Source: Arthrobacter sp. ISL-72 (lineage in GTDB: Bacteria; Actinomycetota; Actinomycetes; Actinomycetales; Micrococcaceae). From it: a DNA stretch of 64,000 bases. Location of the stretch: positions 1-64,000 of the forward strand of contig NZ_JAGGPP010000002.1 of the NCBI RefSeq assembly GCF_018613755.1. The letters are read 5' to 3'. The position numbers and the translations under genes are program-made. How positions within the stretch are numbered: the stretch's first letter is position 1; each line of letters starts with the position of its first letter. The notes below the pieces were generated by a model. The model was not told where the DNA came from, did not search any database, and saw only the letters and a list, made by a program, of their open reading frames with translations. Of the stretch, positions 44,981 to 53,153 are shown in pieces.

Positions 44981-45480
44981 CCAAAAACCCTTTCGAAGTC
45001 ACTGCCTGGCACTGTCGGCTTGTCCAGCACAAACCCGGAAAGGAGATAGGCCACTTCCTCGGCGGCCTTTTCCACGTCATTCCACTGGGGGGACCGCGCG
45101 AGCATCCGCTGGATGCCGCTTTGCTGACCTACGTGACTGAACATTGACGGCATAGACGCGGCGAGCCCGTCGCACCCTTCATGCTGGAGGAGGATATGGC
45201 CGAACTCATGGCAGATGACATGCATTCGATGCAGTTCAGAGTGACTCTCCGGAACCAAGATGTGGGACTTGAGAGCCGTTTCAAGCCAAAGACCGGACAG
45301 ACCAGATATCGTACTGCTCGGCACGAGCCGCACAGCGATCGGTTTGCCGTGCGTCGCCTCGACTACGTCTAGGAGCACGTCAAACGACACCTTGCTAGAA
45401 AGCTGGAGCTTGTCGACGGCGCCCTGCGGTGTTCTTCCGGGGAGGTCGGGGTTTCCCTTGCCTGCCCTACTTTTTCGCAT
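44977..45480 (-). CDS. ImmA/IrrE-like zinc metallopeptidase
   Basis: 167 residues from the ATG at 45480, preceded by TGGAGATC; an upstream ATG at 45522 lies inside a CACACATG box. Zinc site H91-E-F-G-H95 with preceding MHVICHEFGHILL. ImmA/IrrE peptidases cleave repressors when a stress or mating signal is sensed. First gene of the cassette protease, MAB_1171c protein, PAP2 protein, EspR-like HTH; the HTH protein would be the natural substrate or partner. Confidence 0.85.
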   Translation of the reverse strand: MRKSRAGKGNPDLPGRTPQGAVDKLQLSSKVSFDVLLDVVEATHGKPIAVRLVPSSTISGLSGLWLETALKSHILVPESHSELHRMHVICHEFGHILLQHEGCDGLAASMPSMFSHVGQQSGIQRMLARSPQWNDVEKAAEEVAYLLSGFVLDKPTVPGSDFERVFG

Positions 45481-45504
45481 CAGATCTCCACTGAACAAAC
45501 TTGA

Positions 45505-45523
45505 CACACATGTTTCACACATG
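45505..45523 (-). promoter_or_regulatory. Paired CACACATG boxes, left copy (promoter of the cassette)
   Basis: CACACATG at 45505-45512 and 45516-45523, start-to-start 11 bp. They lie 25-43 bp upstream of the protease ATG at 45480. The extended TCACACATGCGTGAC (45515-45529) recurs inverted at 42935-42949 at the far end of the cassette. Confidence 0.7.
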
Positions 45524-45619
45524 CGTGACTAGACTACAGACTGTGCGACGTGCCCGCCGCGCAGGGCCATACTGGCGCTTCCTACTTGTATCAGTTATCG
45601 ATCGAAGGTGCCTTGTCAC

Positions 45620-45868
45620 ATGGAACTAAACACGCCACAGATCACGGTCATTGCACCCGACAGTAACCGGCGAAGTCCGCGTGACAAGCTGCTGCGGCCT
45701 CTACGTTCAGTCCTGACGGCTGAACAAAACGGGCCAGCCCTGGTTACGAAAGGAGCGTGCGCCATGGGCGTGCCGACGCATCCGCGCGGACCTCGGGCAC
45801 GTGGACCGCGACACGCGGGGGCCGTTTTCTGTAAACAAATCCCCGGGTGTCGCCGGAAGCAGTGCTAA
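45620..45868 (+). CDS. Hypothetical short ORF
   Basis: 82 codons from an ATG with only a distant AAGG. The residues (MELNTPQITVIAPDSNRRS, then a Pro/Arg/Gly-rich end) match no family. Two copies of CTGTAAACA (about 45829 and 45887) lie inside and behind it, so the stretch may rather be a control region in front of the replication genes. Confidence 0.25.
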   Translation: MELNTPQITVIAPDSNRRSPRDKLLRPLRSVLTAEQNGPALVTKGACAMGVPTHPRGPRARGPRHAGAVFCKQIPGCRRKQC

Positions 45869-45980
45869 TTTCGACTCAGTCGATAGCTGTAAACAGAAAC
45901 CTCACAGGGGTCGACTTCAGGTAGCACCAGCGATGAAGCAGCCACAACCGCAGGTTGTGCGAGATTCAAAGGACATGACC

Positions 45981-46214
45981 ATGAGCGCAGTAATCAATCG
46001 TGGAGGCGGACGGCCCAGCAAGGGCCTACGCAAATACATTGGCTTCCGCACGCAGGCTAAGACTGCGGAGGACGTTCAGATGATCGCTGCCGCCAAAGGC
46101 ATGACTGTCACTGATTACGTTTCCTCTGCCGTCGACCGGTCCCTGCGCGAAGACCTAGCATTGCTTGAACATTCCGTGCACCAGGAGGAACTGCCGATCC
46201 GCATGGCCTCATAA
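45981..46214 (+). CDS. Small RHH-like plasmid regulator preceding rep
   Basis: 77 residues from the ATG at 45981 with AAAGGA seven bases upstream; in-frame ATGs at 45975 and 45933 are alternatives. The sequence GRPSKGLRKYIGFRTQAKTAE, followed by MIAAAKGMTVTDYVSSAVDRSLRED, fits a ribbon-helix-helix/CopG-like DNA-binding protein (strand, then two helices). A strong terminator follows at once. Position directly before rep suggests copy-number control. Confidence 0.65.
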   Translation: MSAVINRGGGRPSKGLRKYIGFRTQAKTAEDVQMIAAAKGMTVTDYVSSAVDRSLREDLALLEHSVHQEELPIRMAS

Positions 46215-46219
46215 CAGAA

Positions 46220-46244
46220 GAAGGCCCGCACTAGGCGGGCCTTC
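46220..46244 (+). terminator. Intrinsic terminator-like hairpin
   Basis: gaaggcccgc-actag-gcgggccttc: 10-bp perfect GC-rich stem with a 5-base loop, 6 bp behind the stop of the small regulator gene. It separates that transcript from rep. Confidence 0.75.
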
Positions 46245-46323
46245 GAAGCTGAAGATCCACGATCCGGGAAGCTTGCCGGCAAACAGATCGTAGATCGGAT
46301 GGAAGACCTTCACAGGACTTCAT

Positions 46324-48255
46324 TTGTGTTGCAAAACCGATCCTGCAAGATCGGCCCTTAGTCATTCCCTCGACAGGAACAGCATCATCGTACAACAGCA
46401 CGCCCGCGTGCTGCCAGCCACATACAGCGCTGGCGTGTCGCACGGGCCATCCTCTACGCATAGCCCCGCTCAGGCGTGGGCTGCTTTGGCGCCTCTTCTC
46501 GCAGGTCAGCCCCGAGTTCGCCTCTCTCGGGACGCCGGCAAGACGTACCCGCAGAAGCACGAACGGGCCCTGACTGAGGCGCTCCCCACATTTCCTGCCG
46601 CGGTCCGGATCTTCGGCAAGGATGGCACGTGCGCTGCGATATTCCTTGACTTTGACTCGTCCATCGCAGGTGCTGACTGGGTCGAAGCCGACGTCCGCGC
46701 CCTCCAAGCCTGGCTGCACGACTGCGGGGCCCGATGGATTGAGGACTACTCACCCAACGGCGGCCGCCACGTCTACATCCCGTTGGAGCGTCGAGTCACT
46801 TTCTCTGAAGCGCGTGATTTTGTCGAGGCTCTGGGCACCCGGTACCGGACCCTGGACAAGACCCCGCACCAGAACCTCCTCCACGGCTGTATGCGCACAC
46901 CCGGGTCCCCGCACAAGCGCGGCGGCTACCAGGAACTCGCCATGTCGCTCTCCAAAGCCTACGACATCGTCCGCCGACCCAACTCCACGTCCGTGTGGAC
47001 GGCCATGAACGTAGACCTGGCTGGGGAGATCGGCGCCGTCCGGGCCCTGCGGCTCGAGCAGGCGTTCACCCCGTCGTCGCTCGAAGCACCTACACTCCCC
47101 CACCCGGCCGGCCGGATGTCCCGGGTCATGCAGCTGATGGCACAGACCGGACTCTACGACTCGAACCGGTACGCCTCCGACTCGGAGGCCCGCCAGGCAA
47201 TCATCACCGGGGCCGCCGCCGCCGGGATGGAACTGACCGATGTGGAACGCCGGATGATGCAGGGAACCTGGCCTGGCCTGGCGTCCTTCTATGCCCGGTA
47301 TACCTCCCGGCACAGGATCCCTGCCCTGCGCCGAGACTGGCTGAATGCGGTCAGCTACCTGAGCAAAAAACCAAGATCCAGGGACGAAAAGAACAATGCC
47401 CGTATATCCCCCACAAGCCCGCCAAATACACAGCCCCCCGGGATACAAGGGACCCCCACCTCGAATCCCGGGGCCGAGCACCGATACATCAGAACCTGGC
47501 GCAATGCCCTCCGGCTCAAAGAGCACACTTACACGGATTCACGGACCGGGCTGGTACGAAGAATGGTGCTGCGGTCACTGGCGGAGGCTGCACATATGAC
47601 GGCGTCCCGGTTCGTTGAATTCGGCGACAGGTCGATTGCAGTTGCCACCGGGCTCGACCACACTACTGTCGGGTCCCATCTGAGGGCGTTGCGCAGTGAG
47701 AACGCCGGACTGGTGACGCTTGTCGAACATGGGCGCGGCACCAAGGGAGATCTCTACATGCTGACCATTCCCGATGACGTGAAGGCCGCGGCCGAAGACC
47801 TGGCCTGGCGGAAAGGGAAAATCCACGCCCTTCGACCTGTATTCCGGGAACTGGGGCTGCCGGCGGCTTTCGTGTACGAGGCGCTTGAGCACTCCCCCGG
47901 CCTGTCGACGGCGGAAATAGTGAAGCTGACCAAGCTGTCCCGGACCGCAGTCAGTGAAGCGCTCGAGGTGATGGCCGCCTGGAACATGATCGTCCGGGAC
48001 ACCACACGGGCCTGGTCGGTGGTGGCCACGACCTCGTTGAAAGATCTAGCCGAGCACTTCGGAGTGCTCGAAGCCGTCGCGGCTCAGCTACAGCGCTACC
48101 GCATTGAACGGATCCTCTGGAAGGAATGGCTCTCCAAGAACGCCAACACGATTGCCGAGCTCCTCTCCCCCGGGGAAGACTATCCGTGGGAGGTATTTGA
48201 GGGCCCACCGGATGAGTGGGCCCTCGCTGACATGGCGTTCACTAGGGCTGGGTGA
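46324..48255 (+). CDS. Primase-polymerase-type plasmid replication protein
   Basis: Open frame of 643 codons; the TTG at 46324 is the earliest start, and GTGs near residues 30 and 38 are equally likely since homology-like sequence begins around SPAQAWAALAPLL. Residues 108-150 show the archaeo-eukaryotic primase core: IFLDFD (D109, D111) and GGRHVYIPL (H149). Further on are an all-helical region and a C-terminal part with winged-helix repeats (IAVATGLDHTTVGSHLRALRSE, TAEIVKLTKLSRTAVSEALEVM). Such proteins initiate replication of large actinobacterial plasmids. Next to parAB. Confidence 0.8.
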   Translation: MCCKTDPARSALSHSLDRNSIIVQQHARVLPATYSAGVSHGPSSTHSPAQAWAALAPLLAGQPRVRLSRDAGKTYPQKHERALTEALPTFPAAVRIFGKDGTCAAIFLDFDSSIAGADWVEADVRALQAWLHDCGARWIEDYSPNGGRHVYIPLERRVTFSEARDFVEALGTRYRTLDKTPHQNLLHGCMRTPGSPHKRGGYQELAMSLSKAYDIVRRPNSTSVWTAMNVDLAGEIGAVRALRLEQAFTPSSLEAPTLPHPAGRMSRVMQLMAQTGLYDSNRYASDSEARQAIITGAAAAGMELTDVERRMMQGTWPGLASFYARYTSRHRIPALRRDWLNAVSYLSKKPRSRDEKNNARISPTSPPNTQPPGIQGTPTSNPGAEHRYIRTWRNALRLKEHTYTDSRTGLVRRMVLRSLAEAAHMTASRFVEFGDRSIAVATGLDHTTVGSHLRALRSENAGLVTLVEHGRGTKGDLYMLTIPDDVKAAAEDLAWRKGKIHALRPVFRELGLPAAFVYEALEHSPGLSTAEIVKLTKLSRTAVSEALEVMAAWNMIVRDTTRAWSVVATTSLKDLAEHFGVLEAVAAQLQRYRIERILWKEWLSKNANTIAELLSPGEDYPWEVFEGPPDEWALADMAFTRAG

Positions 48256-48485
48256 AGCGCGGCTGTACTGGTCATAGGCGAAACCCGTCGCTGGTCGACA
48301 GCAAACCCGCTAGATTCGGCGGGAGAGGTGTTTGAACGGCTGACTAGGCACGGATCCGGCGGTTCATGCCATAACTGACGCCATATGATCAATGGGATGT
48401 CGAGCCATAATGCAGGTTCCAGTATCTAGCGCTGCATTGGCGGGGCTGAACACCCTACTCCCCCACGTTGCTGCTGCCGAGATGC
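48256..48485. other. Region between rep and parB, with centromere-like boxes
   Basis: No gene. It separates the convergent rep and parAB genes and contains GCCATAA/T boxes at 48368, 48380 and 48404. Confidence 0.6.
48368..48410 (+). repeat. parS: Centromere-like boxes, left array
   Basis: GCCATAA at 48368-48374, GCCATAT at 48380-48386 and GCCATAA at 48404-48410: start distances 12 and 24, a strict 12-bp register. The mirrored arrays at 50350-50380 and 50518-50548 carry TTATGGC in the same register on the other side of parAB. This is the expected arrangement of sites for a ribbon-helix-helix partition protein. Confidence 0.65.
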
Positions 48486-49181
48486 CTACCCTTTTGTGAG
48501 GTGAAGTTTGTAGGTCGTCGCGACGAGGGCGCTGCGTGAGGGTGCGCTGAACTCGACAACTTTCTGATCGAGCCAGGCGATCTGCTCGTCGTCGAGGCGT
48601 ACCTGGATCTGGATTCCGGCCGAGCCGCGGCGGCGGGGTACCCGTCGGGGCATGCCAGAAGATGACGGGACGCTCTCAGACCGAAATTCACGGATTATGA
48701 CGTCTTCATCCAATGTGTCGAACGCATCCAGTAGAAGATCGGCATAAGTAATGCGCTGACGGTGAACCGCCTCTTTAACATCGACCAATAGTTCCGGTGC
48801 CAAGTACACACCCACATTGCGTGGTGCACCTGGAACCATCTCGGAAGCCTTCTTGCGTGAGTTTGCAGGCGTTTTGTACTTTTGCTGGGTCGGGCTCGAA
48901 GATGCGGCATTTGCTGCACTCTTCTGTGGTTTGGATGGCTCTTCCGTGCCCTGCTCTGCCCCAAGCACGTCGGATGATGCAGAGGCGTCAACGTGTTTAC
49001 GTTCACTGGATGGTTCCGTGGCAATGGCAAGCAACGCCCGTTCGATGGGACGCGTTGTTTCGGCATCAGCCGGTACCTCTTGGATTTTCTTGCGCTTCGG
49101 GGCAAGCATGCCCTCCAGTTTTGCGCCGCGGGGTGCCACTGGCGCGAACGCGCCCGCAAGACTCGGTCGGTTGCCGCTCAC
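48486..49181 (-). CDS. parB: Ribbon-helix-helix centromere-binding protein (ParB-like)
   Basis: 231 residues. A long disordered N-terminus (about 1-115, Ser/Lys/Pro-rich, likely the ParA-interacting arm) precedes NVGVYLAPELLVDVKEAVHRQRITYADLLLDAFDTL, a strand-helix-helix that fits an RHH fold, and a second similar unit at the C-terminus (IQIQVRLDDEQIAWLDQKVVEFSAPSRSALVATTYKLHL). It overlaps parA by 4 bp. It is not the large HTH ParB of chromosomes but the small type used with ParA on plasmids. Confidence 0.78.
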   Translation of the reverse strand: MSGNRPSLAGAFAPVAPRGAKLEGMLAPKRKKIQEVPADAETTRPIERALLAIATEPSSERKHVDASASSDVLGAEQGTEEPSKPQKSAANAASSSPTQQKYKTPANSRKKASEMVPGAPRNVGVYLAPELLVDVKEAVHRQRITYADLLLDAFDTLDEDVIIREFRSESVPSSSGMPRRVPRRRGSAGIQIQVRLDDEQIAWLDQKVVEFSAPSRSALVATTYKLHLTKG

Positions 49182-50119
49182 GCAAGGCCCTCGCTTTCGA
49201 TTTCGTTCAAGCGGGAAAGTATCTCGCCCGTAAGCTGCTCGAATTCTTCCGCCAGTCCACCTGCATTCCGGGAGAAGAATCCGTCCGCCGGCTTCTCCCC
49301 CGCCCTGAGCGCTTTCAGACGGCTCTTTTGTGCATCGGTGACAGCTCCCTCCAGTTCATGGAACAGGAGGCCCTTCTTTCGAGCATCAGCGCTGGCGCTT
49401 TCGAGATTGCGGATGCGAGTCTCAAAGACTGGGGCTACCGTGCCTAGCATCTCGGCCAGCGTCTCGCGCACGCTGCGTTCTAGACGCAGCGAACGCGGGC
49501 CGACACCGAACAGCACGACGCCGGCGAGTTGAAGGGAAGGATTCCTGTCTCTCACAGCTAGGAATCGACGGGCGATACGTTCAACCCCATCAATGCTCGC
49601 GTCGTCAGATTTCGTTGGAATGACGACAGCGCTGGAGATCGCAAAAGCGCCTTCGACTAGGATCCGCTCCCCCGGCGGCGTGTCGATCAGAATAAGGTCA
49701 TATTCGTCGGCAAGCGGTGCCAACACGGAGTACAGCATGTCGCCGAAATCGCCCGCGTCGGAACGGCCTGACCGCGACACCATGAGACCCTGAATGTCTT
49801 CAAGGTCCTGGCCGCCAGGGATTACATCTAGATTTTCCCTCACATCCCTAAGGATCAGAGGGGCGGTACCGGCGATGAGTGCCTGGAACAATTCGCGTCC
49901 AGTTTGTTTGTCGTAGCCGAGATCTCTGGCGAGGTCCCCTTGTGGGTCAAGGTCAACCATTAGGACCCGCGAGCCGGCCAGTGCCACGTACCCGCCGACG
50001 TTTGCAGCTGTGGTTGTCTTTCCCACGCCGCCTTTGCCGTTTGCGAGGGAAACGACGCGGTCGATTGCTCGGGTTTGATGCGTTTTTTGAGTGGCTGGTG
50101 CTTGCAACAATCGTGCCAT
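49178..50119 (-). CDS. parA: ParA-family partition ATPase
   Basis: 313 residues. Walker A GKGGVGKTT at 28-36, VDLDPQGDLARDLG after strand 2, Walker B-type LILIDTPPGE and the VVIPTKSDDASIDG segment identify a ParA/Soj ATPase. AGGAGACAGCC lies before the ATG. It forms a DNA-bound gradient that moves plasmid copies via the RHH partner encoded next. The parS-like arrays lie on both sides of the operon. Confidence 0.92.
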   Translation of the reverse strand: MARLLQAPATQKTHQTRAIDRVVSLANGKGGVGKTTTAANVGGYVALAGSRVLMVDLDPQGDLARDLGYDKQTGRELFQALIAGTAPLILRDVRENLDVIPGGQDLEDIQGLMVSRSGRSDAGDFGDMLYSVLAPLADEYDLILIDTPPGERILVEGAFAISSAVVIPTKSDDASIDGVERIARRFLAVRDRNPSLQLAGVVLFGVGPRSLRLERSVRETLAEMLGTVAPVFETRIRNLESASADARKKGLLFHELEGAVTDAQKSRLKALRAGEKPADGFFSRNAGGLAEEFEQLTGEILSRLNEIESEGLA

Positions 50120-50349
50120 TGTGGCTGTCTCCTACTGTGTTTGGCGCTCTACCTTCCACGCTATGTGGAGTCAGGTGGTAGATCAGGCAATGACACGCAT
50201 TAGCTGGTCCACTTTTTGTCCAATGGTTGCCCCCGTAGGTCAACCTGCTGGTCTTCTAACATGGAGGCTGGCAGGAGCAAGGACAGGAAGTGCCGCTGCT
50301 TTACCTGCCTGTCTCTCTGCTTGACTTGATAGTGGAACCTACATTGCGT

Positions 50350-50548
50350 CTATGGCGTGCCTTGTAGCTTTACTTATGGCGAGCCATACAGTTGCATATT
50401 CAATTGATACATTCATAGTTAAACAAATAAGACATCGGGCTATTAGTGTGGTTTTGACTACCATCACATTTCCAGTAATGCAACACACTTTTCTTACAGT
50501 GCTTAATCCAATGGGAGTTATGGCGTTGGTTATGGCATGAGTGATGGC
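50350..50548 (-). repeat. parS: Centromere-like boxes, right arrays in an AT-rich island
   Basis: CTATGGC at 50350, TTATGGC at 50374 (24 bp on; a degenerate TTGTAGC at 50362 fills the gap), then TTATGGC at 50518 and 50530 and TGATGGC at 50542. All distances within each group are multiples of 12. GCCATAC at 50383 forms an inverted pair with the 50374 box. The ~220-bp segment is visibly richer in A+T than its surroundings. Boxes are inverted relative to those at 48368-48410. Confidence 0.7.
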
Positions 50549-50639
50549 ATTACGCCCTGTAGTGGTTCCGGGCCAAGATCCGCTGTGAGCCGTTTCCCTC
50601 GCATCCAGGTATCGGGGCCCATCCCTGCCCTGATAAACG

Positions 50640-51024
50640 TGTTTCAACGGGCGGGGGGACAGACACCTGCGGCTTGCATCGGCGAGGGCGGCGAAGATTC
50701 CGAAGACGAGTTTGCCGCGGCGGTGGTGGTGATGTCGATGGCGGCGCCCCGGCCAGTGAGGACTTTGAGTGCGATGCCGCGTTCGGTCAGGTCGTGGACG
50801 ATGTTGACGAGATGACGCAGGTCCCGGCCCGAGCCGGTCCAGTTTCCAGACGACCAGGATGTCGCGGTGGCGCTGAGTCTTGACGCGGGCGGCCAGCTGT
50901 GGCGGTCATCCTTCTTCCCGGACGTCCTGTCTTCGTAGAGGAGTCCGCGTCGATGCCGGCGGCCAGGAGCGCATCGCGCTGCAGGTCGGTCCTCTTGTAA
51001 TTTATACGTTCGCTTATATGACAC
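50640..51024 (-). pseudogene. Tn3-type resolvase / DNA invertase relic
   Basis: The minus strand carries LYEDRTSGKKDDR, then in a shifted frame DLRHLVNIVHDLTERGIALKVLTGRGAAID, then NSSSESSPPSP where GKLVFGIFAALAEFER is expected in another frame. These are the middle blocks of serine resolvases of the TnpR group. The catalytic N-terminus is missing and at least two frameshifts are present. Confidence 0.8.
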
Positions 51025-51460
51025 CAGCCTCGGGAATCGAGGAAGCCAGCAATGGTGTCACTTTACCCGTCATCTAATTTATGTGTCGCAGGCGATGCTG
51101 CGATCACTTTGTGTGACAGAACGTCAGTAGGGACCCTTGGCCAGCGAAGGAGCAAGTCAGTCCCGGACCTTGAGGTCACCGTTCGGACCGTTGCATAAGT
51201 CAGTTCCGTACGTGGTCAGCGAGACGCCGGTTTTGGAACAACTTGTGGGACAGGCAGATTACGCCCAGCAAGGGCCGGTAGGTCGGGGGAGTGGCAGCCC
51301 CGGGACAGTTTCAGTTCGAAGGAAATGGGACACTGCTAACAGTCTGGATCCGTTCACGAGCATTATCGGCGATGAGGCTCCGCCTTTGACTCGTCGTTTC
51401 ACTGCGCACCTCCAAGCAGGCAGTTAGTCTTAGCTACACAAGATGCTGGGGGAGCAAAAG

Positions 51461-51841
51461 ATGAAACAAATAACTGTTGGCAGCGGCAAGGGCACCGTGG
51501 AACTCGACGCCGGGGGAGTTCTTCACCTTGTGTGGAACCCAGGGACTATTCTGGAGGCCGCTGATGTACATGCGGCGATGGCAACGGTCAATGAGGTTGC
51601 CGATGGTGCCGAGTATCCGATGTTGATCGACATAACGAACACCCAAGAGGTGACCCGCGGGGCCAAGTCCGTCTTCAGCGTCCGGTGCGCTGCTTCACGG
51701 ATTGCCCTGCTTGGCTCAAACCCGGTCAGTCGTGTCATTGCTAACTTCGCTATGGCGCGGCGGACCCTCCCGTGTCCAACTCGGTTTTTCACGTCCCGCA
51801 ATGAGGCCATGTACTGGCTTCTCCAGGAGCCCCTTCCCTGA
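51461..51841 (+). CDS. STAS/SpoIIAA-like small protein (DUF7793-type)
   Basis: 126 residues from the ATG at 51461 with GGGGGAGC upstream. GTVELDAGGVLHLVWNPG, then MATVNEVADGAEYPMLIDITNTQEVTRGAKSVF, fits the small alpha/beta domain frequent in actinobacteria that has been related to STAS/SpoIIAA folds. Function unknown. The gene stands alone between relics. Confidence 0.65.
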   Translation: MKQITVGSGKGTVELDAGGVLHLVWNPGTILEAADVHAAMATVNEVADGAEYPMLIDITNTQEVTRGAKSVFSVRCAASRIALLGSNPVSRVIANFAMARRTLPCPTRFFTSRNEAMYWLLQEPLP

Positions 51842-51904
51842 CTCGGACCGTTGCTTCCAAAGGGCCAGGGGAGTTTCCGTATGTTGAGCAAAGTCGGGAG
51901 TTAC

Positions 51905-52262
51905 GCAGCCGAAAGTGCCGGTAGGTTCCTTTGACCGTTGTCGGCCATGGATGCCGTGGCGCTGCCGGGCGCAGCCAGCGGGCCAAGGCCCTGCTGGCGG
52001 CAGTGGTCAGTGGGGCGGATCTGCCCACGATGCGCAGCTTCCCTCCGATTGGAAGGCCGGCCACGATCTCCCTGGGCATGTGTATCGGGCCGATGACGGC
52101 CGCGCAGACGACCTCCACGGTTTCCCGGTGCTTCAATTTCCACCAGTTCCGGACCCCTCCGGCGTATGGTTGGTCGTTTCGTTTAATGAGCAATCCTTCG
52201 ATCCCGGTGTGGGGCATCTCTTCAAACCACCGCGCCGCCTCGTCGGGATCCGTGGGACGGGA
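51905..52262 (-). pseudogene. Fragment of an ATP-dependent DNA ligase
   Basis: Encodes DEAARWFEEMPHTGIEGLLIK followed by WWKLKHRETVEVVCAAVIGP and PRHPWPTT. GIEGLLIK is nucleotidyltransferase motif IV (EGxxxK) and WWKLKHRET is motif V of ligases. The N-terminal KxDG motif and the C-terminal part are both missing, so this is a deletion remnant. A LexA-like box lies about 100 bp upstream. Confidence 0.7.
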
Positions 52263-52361
52263 ACCCCGCCGCAACCGGTACCGGAGACCCGCACCGACAA
52301 CAACGACTCACCCGCCTTTATCACGCGGGGACGGACAATAACGCCCACAACACACCTTTAT

Positions 52362-52377
52362 TCGAATATATGTTCGA
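52362..52377. promoter_or_regulatory. LexA/SOS-box-like palindrome
   Basis: TCGAAT-atat-GTTCGA differs by one base from the actinobacterial LexA consensus TCGAAC-N4-GTTCGA. It is in a region upstream of the minus-strand ligase fragment. Genes of DNA repair usually follow such boxes; here only the ligase relic remains. Confidence 0.6.
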
Positions 52378-52559
52378 TTCATTCAGTGTAAACCCTAGAC
52401 CCTGGCCCGGACATTCAAGGCACCTGCGTTCCCGCCCGGCCCCGGCGGGGGCGGGTTGTGCACAATGGGGACAGCTTTGAGCTGTGCGGAGGGCTCCACC
52501 TGGCCCCCAGTGGGCACAACCAGGGACACGGCACCCCAACCGGCGGCCGAGGGGCCCGG

Positions 52560-52778
52560 TCAGCGCTTTAAGAACAGCGGGGGATAGTCCCCGTCCTGGG
52601 CGTGGCGTACGTGGTCCCAGCCCAGGGACTGCCAGAACGCGTCCTCACTTTCGGGCGGACGGGCGAACACCGTCCTGCCGGGATGCTGCCGGCGCAGCCG
52701 TTCTATGGCCTGTGTGCCGAATCCCCGGCGGCGGCGCCCGTCGGCGATTTCCATGAAGTCAATCTCCAGTACGTCCAT
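52560..52778 (-). CDS. GNAT acetyltransferase, C-terminal fragment or minimal form
   Basis: 72 residues. DFMEIADGRRRRGFGTQAIERL is GNAT motif A with the acetyl-CoA loop (R-R-G-F-G), followed by AFWQSLGWDHV of motif B. A full GNAT domain needs about 60 more residues before this, so it is likely truncated. It begins 3 bp after the stop of the lipoprotein gene. Confidence 0.6.
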   Translation of the reverse strand: MDVLEIDFMEIADGRRRRGFGTQAIERLRRQHPGRTVFARPPESEDAFWQSLGWDHVRHAQDGDYPPLFLKR

Positions 52779-52781
52779 TTG

Positions 52782-53153
52782 TCAGCCTGCTTTGCGGTAG
52801 CTCTCCCATTTATCCAACTGATCCGGGCATTCGCCTCGGACCGAGGTCGCAACGATTATCTGGGCCTGTTGCTGATTAATCTCTTCGATCCGGTCGAGCT
52901 CCCTTACGAGCTGCGACACGCTTTTTAACTCGCTGAGCTCGCCAATCAGACTGCGGCAAGTCGTAATCGTATAGGCCTGGACGGTGGTTCTATCCGCGCT
53001 GATACCGTTCGCGAGGAAGTTGTTCGAGGCCCATGTCTCCAGCTCAGCGTCGGAGAGCCCGGTCTTGGGCGGCTCCACATCGGCAATCTTCGATGATGAG
53101 CTACAACCCGACAGCAGGACTCCGGTGATAAGTGCGATGATGACGCCTTTCAA
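52782..53153 (-). CDS. Small lipoprotein
   Basis: 123 residues if started at the TTG at 53153 (GGGGAAG upstream). Signal peptide LKGVIIALITGVLLSGCSSS with lipobox LSGC; a mature part rich in Glu, Leu and Gln follows (LETWASNNFLANGI, VRELDRIEEINQQQAQIIVA, CPDQLDKWESYRKAG) with two further cysteines. No family recognised. It is oriented away from the SHOCT-domain gene at 53341. Confidence 0.6.
   Translation of the reverse strand: MKGVIIALITGVLLSGCSSSSKIADVEPPKTGLSDAELETWASNNFLANGISADRTTVQAYTITTCRSLIGELSELKSVSQLVRELDRIEEINQQQAQIIVATSVRGECPDQLDKWESYRKAG

Noticed and set aside
50334..50569. AT-rich island flanked by imperfect GGAACC...GGTTCC ends, first taken for a MITE
   Set aside because: The ends match poorly beyond 6 bp, no target duplication is seen, and the 12-bp-spaced TTATGGC boxes next to parA explain the segment better as a centromere.
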